DNA of 64,000 nt from UBA1219 sp045601425. Its GTDB lineage: Bacteria; Bacteroidota; Bacteroidia; Bacteroidales; P3. The translations under genes and the position numbers were made by a program. The stretch spans positions 1-64,000 of the forward strand of contig JAZRZP010000043.1 in assembly GCA_045601425.1 (NCBI GenBank). Direction: 5' to 3'. The notes under the pieces were generated by a model. The model was not told the DNA's origin, made no database searches, and saw only the letters and a list, made by a program, of their open reading frames with translations. Of this stretch, positions 27,001-33,495 are shown one piece after another. Every line of letters begins with the position of its first letter. Position 1 is the first letter of the stretch.

Positions 27001-27974
27001 CGGACAATCAGTTGGCAACGGCGAAGACATACAAGTCGCTGACACCATGCAACGGCAAGATAGTGAACGTTGACTGCAGACACGCCGGCATCGGCAGTGC
27101 CGCTTCGGGCAACGGAATAGCCGAAGAATATTTGCTTACCGGCCATAAATATCACTTCAACATACACATCAAGCCTTTTGAACTGGCTGAAGAAAAGCCC
27201 GGCGATATCCGCATGGTGGCCTTGCCTAAAGTCGAATCAAAGGTGTTGCCTATGCCTGTGATAACGAAAAATCTGGACCGCTTCGATTCCCCGATGAAGA
27301 TAACCCTTTCTTCGGAAAAACCGGGCGTTGAAATACGCTACACTCTCGACGGTACGGAACCTACCGAAAAGTCGGCTTTGTACAAAAAACCGTTTGAAAT
27401 CAGCAAAACCACGATGGTAAAAGCCAAAAGTTTCTGCAAGGGATTCTCTCCATCGTTCTCCAACAAGAAACAGTTCAATTATGATTACATTTCTTCGGTA
27501 CGTTTTGTAAATCAGCCGAATACACCATACAACAAGGATTTGGAAACCGCTCTGTTCGATGGAGTATTCGGCAGCACTTCCGATATCTCAAACGCTTGGC
27601 TGGGATTCTCGGGCAACGATATCGACATAACCTTCACTCTTGTCAAACCGATAGACGTGCAAAGCGTAGAGGCCTCGTTCCTGCACAGCCCCGAAGCGTG
27701 GGCTTTTGCACCAAAATCGATGACGGTTTACGTGTCCAACGACGGAAAGACATATACGCCGGGCAACAAGGCCGATGTCTCGTTCGATGCGTCGAAAAAG
27801 GACAATGCCAACTCTCAGGTCATTACCGTAAAATCGCTGGTAAACATCAACGATGTGAAATACATACGCGTTGTGGTGAAGAGCATAGGCAAGATCCCTT
27901 CGTGGCACGAAGCAAAGGGTCTCCGTCCTTGGGTTATGGTTGATGAAGTCCTGATAAACGAAATTATTAAATGA
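24078..27974 (+). CDS. LacZ-like GH2 protein lacking the acid/base glutamate
   Basis: A 1298-residue exported protein: signal peptide to about residue 22, GH2 sugar-binding, immunoglobulin-like and TIM-barrel domains (about 60-610), a Bgal_small_N-like domain (about 755-1035), a chitobiase-like C-terminal domain (about 1075-1130; GVEIRYTLDGTEPTE) and a discoidin-like beta-sandwich to the end. A Lys-rich linker lies near 735. The fold signatures match beta-galactosidase, and the nucleophile is present (Glu527 in LILMEYGSTQGN). However the acid/base motif GNE reads GNG (Gly464 in WSVGNGSDNG), the metal/substrate His of RHEHHP is gone (VRSDYGNSQ), and the DEANxxTHG His is lost (DEANLQPYS). It is probably not a normal hydrolase; binding or a changed chemistry is possible. 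It shares a unit with the next gene. Confidence 0.85.
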   Translation: MKLRNVFLLAAALIFAVKMNAQAPEEWSDAGIFEQKKITPRVNVLPYDKEDLVETLSYYNSEYYLDLCGEWKFRLSPNADERPVEKDIKSKKFTADGWSVMPVPGLWRDNGHDVSALVLAAPTPIPEIGNAVGTYCREVFVPKDWNGRNVIFHLGGASSAFYLWVNGEYVGYSEDSQTPSEFDITKTVKFGKSNMIVFQVFATSTGSLFEMTRAKNKVGTLGETYMYAKAEASISDYTVLADYVSRSKSGNINVNVSLENKNRKGEFYVETILWDPSGKEIEKYGKWVVFDKRNAVDVMFDREVLNVVPWSAETPNLYTLILRVRDRDMNVIEITGTRFGFRHLELKDGRLMLNGSPIKLKGVVRSDYGNSQKLIREDIMLMKKNNVNAVLTSYTTPQDPIFYELCDEYGLYVIDEANLQPYSTRTKAITTDPDYTDAFVARVRNMYERDKNHTSVIAWSVGNGSDNGPCSEAAYRWLKNKDKIRPAIYSGADYGENTDIIATRHGSVDFIKQFCGKHQARPLILMEYGSTQGNSFAGMENLWNEVLNHSEVLGGFVRIWNETEVFDQETGKNTTLEGLVTASRKESPALSVLKQMYCPIKVELVSLEGGEFRVSNTFDYLTLNDLHVNYTIFSNIKPLVVSGDVNVNLKPGEAKNFKIKLPNVTGYAGEEFFVRFTVKQKNKSEILPKGTELGFTEFPLNLKQMERQPLLSYEKTPLYVKWLSQPEPTSVAKGKNGAKKQQGKSKKSYFLQNGVTGILQIFNEKIELLFDADKAEITSLKLKDKELFAAAPQFHFVRVPTVNDQIDENACKSWNGLGLNNLSKVVKGVNCRQDDENKVTIDVLMGLHNHADEELFDIVQTILVYCTGDIVINNQLVVAENVKSLPRVGMQFCLSDDLKDVEWFGRENESYCDRKTGSKIGVYAEKVADMTFRYRTPQESGNRTDTRWMAVEGGNVSVFFDMIDSVFDFSIQQYSDNQLATAKTYKSLTPCNGKIVNVDCRHAGIGSAASGNGIAEEYLLTGHKYHFNIHIKPFELAEEKPGDIRMVALPKVESKVLPMPVITKNLDRFDSPMKITLSSEKPGVEIRYTLDGTEPTEKSALYKKPFEISKTTMVKAKSFCKGFSPSFSNKKQFNYDYISSVRFVNQPNTPYNKDLETALFDGVFGSTSDISNAWLGFSGNDIDITFTLVKPIDVQSVEASFLHSPEAWAFAPKSMTVYVSNDGKTYTPGNKADVSFDASKKDNANSQVITVKSLVNINDVKYIRVVVKSIGKIPSWHEAKGLRPWVMVDEVLINEIIK

Positions 27975-27984
27975 TAGGATTGCA

Positions 27985-28680
27985 ATGAAAAACGACCTTC
28001 AGAAAATGAATATATGCGGTGAAGTGGATTTCTTCACCGAGACGACATACAACATCTTTTCCAACGAGGAAGAAACGGATTTTGAAACCGACGAAGAACC
28101 GTCGTTGATTGCCGAATTCAACGTGAACGCTTACGGGAACATTGCCGGACAGAAAATCATAATTCCCGGCAACAGCGGAGCCATCGAAACCGAATATGTT
28201 TACAATGACGACAATCTGAAAACGGAGGAAATCTGGCACAATCCCGACGGAAGAGTCGAAAAAGCCGTTTCTGAATATGATGAAAACGGTCTGGTGGTAC
28301 GCGAAGTCAGTTTCCGCGACGACACCGAAATAGTGAAGTCGAACTTCTTTTACGATGAAAAACTCCAGCTCGCTGAAATCGACAGCATCTATACTAACGG
28401 CATACGCTCAAAACAGATTTTTAAATACGATGAAGCCGGTCGCAAAACCGAAGAACTTGCCCAGACGAAAGTCGAATTTACCAGCGAGGAAAAGACAACC
28501 TATGCGTACAATGACCGTGGCGATGTGGCGGAAAGTACAGCCTATGAACCCGACGGCTCGGTGCAGATGACGACGCAGTACAGCTACGAGTACGACCACA
28601 ATGGCAACTGGGTATCGAAAATAGAAATGATGGACGGAATGCCCATGCGTAAGGTAGTCCGTGAATTGAGATACCGGTAG
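27985..28680 (+). CDS. YD-repeat (RHS-like) protein without signal peptide
   Basis: A 231-residue acidic protein that starts 10 bases after the LacZ-like gene. From about residue 70 it shows repeated YD-type strands (VSEYDENGLVVREVSF, FKYDEAGRKTEEL, YAYNDRGDVAESTAYEPDGS, YSYEYDHNGNWVSKIEM) as in RHS/YD-repeat proteins. There is no signal peptide and no polymorphic-toxin C-terminus, and it is far shorter than classical RHS shells. It ends 3 bases before the dus gene. Function unknown; it might be a cytoplasmic partner or a domesticated fragment. Confidence 0.7.
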   Translation: MKNDLQKMNICGEVDFFTETTYNIFSNEEETDFETDEEPSLIAEFNVNAYGNIAGQKIIIPGNSGAIETEYVYNDDNLKTEEIWHNPDGRVEKAVSEYDENGLVVREVSFRDDTEIVKSNFFYDEKLQLAEIDSIYTNGIRSKQIFKYDEAGRKTEELAQTKVEFTSEEKTTYAYNDRGDVAESTAYEPDGSVQMTTQYSYEYDHNGNWVSKIEMMDGMPMRKVVRELRYR

Positions 28681-28683
28681 CCC

Positions 28684-29619
28684 ATGATTATCCTTGCCCC
28701 GATGCAGGGGCTTACCGAACTGCCTTTCCGCAAAGCGTATTTCCGCACCTTCGGCAATGCCGTGGACTGTGCGGTGAGTCCGTTCCTGTCGCTCACCCAT
28801 GGCAATCTGTGCACGGCACTGAAGAAAATTTCCGACGTCCTGCCCGAAAACAACGTGGACTCCATTCCCGTGACACCTCAGATACTGGGCTCCGAAATCA
28901 GGGAGTTTGTCGATTTGGCAAACAGACTTGCCGATTTCGGCTTCAGCGAGGTTAACTGGAACATCGGATGCCCTATGCCAAGAGTGGCACGCAAAACAAG
29001 AGGCTCCGGAATACTGCCGTATCCGGAACTTGTGGAGGAAGTTCTGGAACAGGTATGCTCCAAGACAAAAGTCGGGATTTCGGTGAAAATGAGACTCGGA
29101 TACACAGACGAAAACGAAATATTCGCCCTCGTCCCCGTGCTCAACGCTTTTCCGCTCAAAAGCGTCACGATTCATCCGCGTACGGGTGAGGAACTGTATG
29201 GCGGCGATTTGCACCTTGACTGCCTGAAAAAAGTCCTGCCGCTGTTGAACCACAAAGTCGTTTTCAACGGCGAAATTAAAACTGCGGACGATTATGATGC
29301 TGTCAGGACACGGTTCCCTGAAATTGAGGACTTTATGATTGGCAGGGGAGTGGTTGCGAACCCGATTCTGCCACTTGAAATAAAACATATTCCGATTCCC
29401 GACGCGAAAGCGGCGAAGTTCCGTTTTTTCGAAGCTTTATGTTCTGAAATACGGCAACTTCCGACAACCGAAAAGTCGAAAGAGAACAAAATCAAGGAAT
29501 ACTGGCAACTTATGTTGCAGGATATTCGCGACGTTGATGCCGAAACTCTGAAGGAACCTCTGTTGTGCACTTCTTTTTCGGAAGCCTGCCGGAAAATGGC
29601 AGAAATCCTGAAGGGATGA
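28684..29619 (+). CDS. tRNA-dihydrouridine synthase (Dus family)
   Basis: A 311-residue flavoenzyme that reduces specific uridines in the tRNA D-loop. FMN and substrate motifs: ILAPMQGLTELPFR at the N-terminus, NIGCPMPRVARKTRGSG with the presumed catalytic Cys (about 98), VKMRLGY, TIHPRTGEELYGG and VVFNGEIKTADD, then IGRGVVANP. It resembles DusB/DusC-like proteins, but assignment to one subtype is not safe. The ATG lies 3 bases after the preceding stop, so it is probably co-transcribed with the LacZ-like and YD-repeat genes. Its 3' end abuts the HNH remnant on the other strand. Confidence 0.9.
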   Translation: MIILAPMQGLTELPFRKAYFRTFGNAVDCAVSPFLSLTHGNLCTALKKISDVLPENNVDSIPVTPQILGSEIREFVDLANRLADFGFSEVNWNIGCPMPRVARKTRGSGILPYPELVEEVLEQVCSKTKVGISVKMRLGYTDENEIFALVPVLNAFPLKSVTIHPRTGEELYGGDLHLDCLKKVLPLLNHKVVFNGEIKTADDYDAVRTRFPEIEDFMIGRGVVANPILPLEIKHIPIPDAKAAKFRFFEALCSEIRQLPTTEKSKENKIKEYWQLMLQDIRDVDAETLKEPLLCTSFSEACRKMAEILKG

Positions 29620-29770
29620 AAATCTTCTGTTTCGCTGATTTCCGGCGGTTGCATTCGCGACAAAGCATCTGACAGTTGTCGGCAATCGTGCGTCCTCCGT
29701 CTTTCCACGGTGTGATGTGGTCGGCTTCCATCTGGTTAAGCTCGAAATGTTCGTAGTAGATATGTATTCC
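29620..29770 (-). pseudogene. Remnant of an HNH endonuclease gene
   Basis: On the minus strand, in the same frame as the methyltransferase and directly after its TAG stop, the sequence reads GIHIYYEHFELNQMEADHIT followed by PWKDGG, then DNCQMLCRECNRRKSAK. This is a recognisable HNH nuclease core with the H (DHI), N (DN) and terminal N/RRK elements. There is no start codon before the first Met (29731), the N-terminal part is missing, and the frame then runs without a family-like end into the 3' end of dus. I read it as the 3' remnant of an older nuclease gene displaced when the restriction cassette arrived. Confidence 0.65.
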
Positions 29771-30799
29771 CTATAGTTCAACATATTCAAAACTTTCATC
29801 TTTTGAGAATGATGTCAAATCTTGTGAGACTGCTTTCTTTGTTATTTCTATAGCAACCTCAGATTGATCTATTCCTATCCAATGACGCCCCATATTTTGT
29901 GCTGCTTTCAAAGTTGAACCTGAACCGCAAAAACAATCCATTACAATTGAATTTTCATTGGAAGAAGCAGACACAATTAGATTCAACATTTCAGGATTCT
30001 TTTGTGTTGGATAATCGGGGTACATTGAATCTTTAAAGTCCCAAATATCTTGCACTTTTTTCCCTGCCATTTCATCTGCATAATTGATTTTTCTCGGATT
30101 CCCTTTTTCCGACCATTCAATTAAGCCTTTTTTGTCAAGTTCTTCGAGTTCTTCTACAGAGCATCGCCAATGTCTCCCTTTAGGAGGATATATCCCCTTG
30201 AATGCTTGTGCCGTTTTTCCATCCTTTGTCTCACCTGGAGAGTGAATTGGTACAGTAGTGTATCTTCGTCCATTTTTGTCTATTTTATTATAAAGCCTTT
30301 TCAAATCTTCCTCTGTGTGTCCAATCCTTGGCTCGTTCCAAATAGGATATTTTCCCTTGGTGTAAAACAAAATCATATCCTTAATGTTGCCATAACCGAC
30401 TCGTGAAAAGTTCTTCGGGTTGCACTTTATTCGTGTAATATCATTCCTGAAATTATCTATCCCGAAAACCTCGTCCAACATCACTTTCACATAATGACCT
30501 ATCTTATAATCTATGTGTAGATATAACGATCCCTGTTCAGACAACAGTTCGTGTATTAGCAAAGCTCGTTGTCGTAAAAAATCAATAAATTCAGGACCCT
30601 GCAAAGTGTCTTCGTAGGCAACTGTTGATTTTTTAGATTTGCTTATTGTTGCAACACGTCCATTATCATCAACAGAAAAGGTGCCACCAGTCGCAAAAGG
30701 GGGATCTATATACACCAAATCTATCTTTCCTTCATATCCGTTTTCCATTAGCCAATTCAGGCCAATAAGATTATCTCCTTTAATTAGAATGTTTTTCAT
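29771..30799 (-). CDS. Type II DNA methyltransferase (N6/N4, beta-type order)
   Basis: A 342-residue modification enzyme. The catalytic motif DPPF (LVYIDPPFATGG, about 30-41) comes before the SAM-binding motif (MDCFCGSGSTLKAAQNMGRHWIGID, about 288-312), the beta-class order. Residues 195-250 between them probably include part of the target-recognition region. It methylates adenine-N6 or cytosine-N4 at the site cut by the adjacent nuclease; the recognition sequence cannot be read directly. Its ATG overlaps the nuclease stop as ATGA (30796-30799), so the nuclease gene comes first and the pair is translationally coupled. Base composition is more AT-rich than in neighbouring genes, which suggests transfer. 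Confidence 0.92.
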   Translation of the reverse strand: MKNILIKGDNLIGLNWLMENGYEGKIDLVYIDPPFATGGTFSVDDNGRVATISKSKKSTVAYEDTLQGPEFIDFLRQRALLIHELLSEQGSLYLHIDYKIGHYVKVMLDEVFGIDNFRNDITRIKCNPKNFSRVGYGNIKDMILFYTKGKYPIWNEPRIGHTEEDLKRLYNKIDKNGRRYTTVPIHSPGETKDGKTAQAFKGIYPPKGRHWRCSVEELEELDKKGLIEWSEKGNPRKINYADEMAGKKVQDIWDFKDSMYPDYPTQKNPEMLNLIVSASSNENSIVMDCFCGSGSTLKAAQNMGRHWIGIDQSEVAIEITKKAVSQDLTSFSKDESFEYVEL

Positions 30800-31578
30800 A
30801 GCGAGTACAGATAATCTCTTAATAAAAGGGAACTCAAAACAGGAACATTTTTTGAAGTAATTGTTTTGTACATTTTCTTTTTACTCTTGATGTACAATAT
30901 GCCATCCAATACCGCTACTTTCAAAACGTTGCTATTGGTTGGTGTCTCTAAAGTTGTTATAGCATCAAGAAATTGATCATTCTGATGACCGCCTTCATCC
31001 GAAATGAACTTGGCTTCGCCAATAATGAAGATGTCGCCTTTTTTTGCAACAAAATCCAACCCTTTATCTCTAGTATATCCTAAGTAACGTCTTGCAAAAT
31101 CGGCTAAGGCAGCGTCTCTTCCATTTAATACGGCAAGACCGTCTCTTTTTGATAAAAATTCCTTTTCATCGACAGGAAAAGTTCCAAGAACACCTTTGTT
31201 CAACCAGTTTTGAAACAAAGGTCCCATTTGCCGGTTGGTCTCTTTAGGTTGGGTGCATTTTTCCCATAACTTTTCTAATTCCAATTCTCTTACTCTGCCA
31301 CATATTCTATTGACCGTATCTGGATTCCGATCAACTGCACTTAAATCGTGTCTAAAATAAGGGATGTAACCATCTTTTACTGGAAATAGCGGTAATTTTA
31401 GCAGGCTCTTGAACAATTCAATATTGTCTCCACCGGTGTAGTGGTTTTCTACAGATTTCCAAATTGTCTCGTCAATGTCTCTTATGGTGTCAGGAGATAA
31501 TGGATAAACTTTAAAGAGCAAATCAAGGTAATTCTTTTGATTTGCCAACTCAATACTTTTTTCTGTGTAAGTATTCAT
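30796..31578 (-). CDS. Type II restriction endonuclease, PD-(D/E)XK type
   Basis: A 260-residue protein directly upstream of, and overlapping, the methyltransferase gene. The active-site pattern is visible at about 171-190: GLDFVAKKGDIFIIGEAKFI, with Asp173 and the ExK of GEAK. The MGPLFQNWL segment and overall layout recall Tsp45I-like enzymes (GTSAC cutters), but I assign this only tentatively. It would cleave unmodified foreign DNA. The restriction gene preceding its methyltransferase is often paired with extra transcriptional or RNA control; the 320-base leader upstream is strongly foldable. Confidence 0.82.
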   Translation of the reverse strand: MNTYTEKSIELANQKNYLDLLFKVYPLSPDTIRDIDETIWKSVENHYTGGDNIELFKSLLKLPLFPVKDGYIPYFRHDLSAVDRNPDTVNRICGRVRELELEKLWEKCTQPKETNRQMGPLFQNWLNKGVLGTFPVDEKEFLSKRDGLAVLNGRDAALADFARRYLGYTRDKGLDFVAKKGDIFIIGEAKFISDEGGHQNDQFLDAITTLETPTNSNVLKVAVLDGILYIKSKKKMYKTITSKNVPVLSSLLLRDYLYSL

Positions 31579-31628
31579 CTTGATTGATAGTTTTTTGCAT
31601 CAAACTACCATCTTCGCTATCGGCTAAA

Positions 31629-31806
31629 AGAAAGGTGCAAGCCTTTCTATCTTGTCCACGAGGAGCCTCGCAAGAACCCCGTTTCTCTCCCAGATTAGCT
31701 CACACCTTAAATGGTATGAGCATTAACTCAACGGAGAGAAACGGAAAGCAAACCTTCCCGTGGATTAGCGTTTATCCGATAATTCTAAATCATCAGTTTG
31801 CGAGGC
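31629..31806 (-). other. Structured leader upstream of the restriction operon
   Basis: Between the operon's -7 box (31901-31909) and the nuclease ATG lies a set of long inverted repeats. The outer arm TTGCGAGGC (31798-31806) pairs with GCCTCGCAA (31665-31673). Nested inside it, GGAGAGAAACGG (31733-31744) pairs perfectly with CCGTTTCTCTCC (31679-31690), extended by an imperfect stem around 31695-31726. A separate hairpin AGAAAGG/CCTTTCT (31629-31648) lies nearer the gene. Transcribed leftward this forms a long rod with one large asymmetric bulge (31745-31797). No open reading frame is credible here. It resembles a structured RNA rather than protein operators; identity unknown. The rest of 31579-32045 contains only the promoter box and a terminator. 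Confidence 0.5.
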
Positions 31807-31900
31807 TTTTGATTCGGACAAGAATAATAGCTAATGCTTTGTTAATAAAATATTACAATTCAGCACTTTAAAAGGTTTGAAGCTTTTGAAGTACCGTTTT

Positions 31901-31909
31901 GCAAAGATA
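31901..31909 (-). promoter_or_regulatory. -7 box of the restriction-modification operon
   Basis: TATCTTTGC on the minus strand, about 320 bases upstream of the nuclease start, implying an unusually long leader that contains the inverted repeats at 31629-31806. Confidence 0.5.
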
Positions 31910-31968
31910 CGTTTTTTTTGTCATTTTACAAAAAAATATCGGCAGTCGGGCAAATATGCAATACGAAC

Positions 31969-31996
31969 AACGGCACAACCTTTCGGGTTGTGCCGT
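31969..31996 (-). terminator. Hairpin after the RND efflux operon
   Basis: A 12-bp hairpin (AACGGCACAACC / GGTTGTGCCGTT, four- to five-base loop) about 50 bases past the tolC-family stop. No T-run follows on either strand, so it may protect the mRNA end rather than act as a classical terminator. Confidence 0.5.
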
Positions 31997-32045
31997 TGCA
32001 TGGGATTATATTGGTTATCAGCAAGTTTGATAAAAAAAGTCTTGT

Positions 32046-33485
32046 TTACTGGTTGAGCATCTGGTTATATTCCAAAAGTTTTACCTTGTATGTAATGCAC
32101 TGTTCGGTGTACTGGTCGTGGCTTTGCTGCAGAACGGTTTGCGCTTCAAGCAGTTCCGACAGTGAAACCATTCCGGCGTCGTAGTAGTTTTTTACCGAGG
32201 CGAGGTTTTCTTCGGCTTCTTCAACGGCTTCTTTCTTGATCTTTATCAGGTTGAAGGCATCTTCCACCTCGTTCCATGTCTTTTGCAGCTGCAGTTGCAG
32301 CAGTTCGTTGTAGTTGTCCAGATTGTTTTGGGCAATCTGTATTTTCAGATTCTGCTTTTTTATGTTGTGTCCCGTTTCCCACCAAGCAGTAAGTGGAACG
32401 GTGGCAGTGGCGAACACCACGGCGTTGGTGGTGTTGTCGCCCAATACGTTGTTGCCCAGATACGTGGCACCGACTCCGATTTGCGGAAGGGCTTCGCCGA
32501 CAATCATTTTTTTCTTCAGCTTTTCGGCTTTCACATTGAGGTCAAGCAGCTTGTATTCGGTGCGTTGCGAAACGGCCTTGGCAAAGTCGGTTTTCAGATC
32601 CCATGGTGTCTCAATGGTTCCTGTAAGGGTATCGGAAAGGACTATGTTTTCCGAGTAGGGAATGCCAATGTATTGGCACAGCGACATGGTAGCAAGTGCA
32701 ATGCCGTTTTTCAGGGTTATTTGCGTGGAACGTACCTCGTTCTGTTTCAGTTTCACCTTCAGCAGGTCGTTTTTCGTTACGATTCCCGAGTTGTAAGCCA
32801 CGTCCACATCGCGGTAAAGTGTGTCGAGAAGGGCGAGAAAGCGGTTTACGGTCTTTTCTTTTTCCAAAAGCGACACCACAAGCCAGTAGTTCTGTTCGGT
32901 TTTCAGGAGAACGTCTTTCGAACTCGTTTCGTTCTGATATCTGGCGGCTTCAATGCCAAGTTTTGCAAGACGGTTGCCGTTCACTATGCGTCCGCCCGCA
33001 AATATCGGCTGAATGGCGGTTACGGCAAGCACATAACCGTTGTCAATGAACTGCCCCTCAACGGAATAGCCGTTCAGTAAGTTGTCCACGAATGTCTGTA
33101 CGTCGATGCCTACGAGGCTCAGAATAGGGGAGAGTCTTGAGATGTATGGTTCCAGTGCACTGCCGACGGGCTGGCCGTTGTGGCTTATCTGCACGTCGTA
33201 GTCGTTTTCGGCCGAATTGATGTCTATCAGCGGGTCTTTGAACTTGTAGTACACTCCGGTGGCGCTTATTGCGGGAAAATACTTGGTGAAAGCAGCTTTC
33301 TTGGTCTGCTCGGCCATCCTGACTTCAAGGTCGGAATTTTTCAGACTTGCCTGATTCTTCATGCTCAGTGCCTTGCACGAATCCAGCGAGAGCACCACTG
33401 GTACGTTCTCTTGTGCTTCCAAACCCGAAATTGGAATCGCTAAAAGGGTTAGAATGCTGTATGCTAAAAGTTTGCGAAGTTTCAT
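32046..33485 (-). CDS. TolC-family outer-membrane efflux protein
   Basis: A 479-residue protein: signal peptide (MKLRKLLAYSILTLLAIPIS), then the two duplicated OEP coiled-coil/beta regions; the C-terminal helix VEEAEENLASVKNYYDAGMV followed by SLSELLEAQTVLQQ is a typical TolC signature. The ATG at 33485 begins the signal peptide and lies 10 bases after the RND gene stop; the frame is open further upstream to 33539, but that extension overlaps the RND gene and has no signal character. It provides the outer-membrane exit duct of the tripartite pump. It is the last gene of the operon. Confidence 0.93.
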   Translation of the reverse strand: MKLRKLLAYSILTLLAIPISGLEAQENVPVVLSLDSCKALSMKNQASLKNSDLEVRMAEQTKKAAFTKYFPAISATGVYYKFKDPLIDINSAENDYDVQISHNGQPVGSALEPYISRLSPILSLVGIDVQTFVDNLLNGYSVEGQFIDNGYVLAVTAIQPIFAGGRIVNGNRLAKLGIEAARYQNETSSKDVLLKTEQNYWLVVSLLEKEKTVNRFLALLDTLYRDVDVAYNSGIVTKNDLLKVKLKQNEVRSTQITLKNGIALATMSLCQYIGIPYSENIVLSDTLTGTIETPWDLKTDFAKAVSQRTEYKLLDLNVKAEKLKKKMIVGEALPQIGVGATYLGNNVLGDNTTNAVVFATATVPLTAWWETGHNIKKQNLKIQIAQNNLDNYNELLQLQLQKTWNEVEDAFNLIKIKKEAVEEAEENLASVKNYYDAGMVSLSELLEAQTVLQQSHDQYTEQCITYKVKLLEYNQMLNQ

Positions 33486-33495
33486 GATTTCTCTC

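Noticed and set aside
27985..28680. Polymorphic toxin/immunity pair
   Set aside because: The YD-repeat protein has no signal peptide, no PxxxxDPxG-type junction and no variable toxin C-terminus, and no immunity-like gene follows.
31629..31806. Retron msr-msd or IscB-associated RNA as identity of the structured leader
   Set aside because: No reverse transcriptase or IscB-like protein lies nearby; the adjacent HNH remnant is of the short restriction-type form, not IscB.
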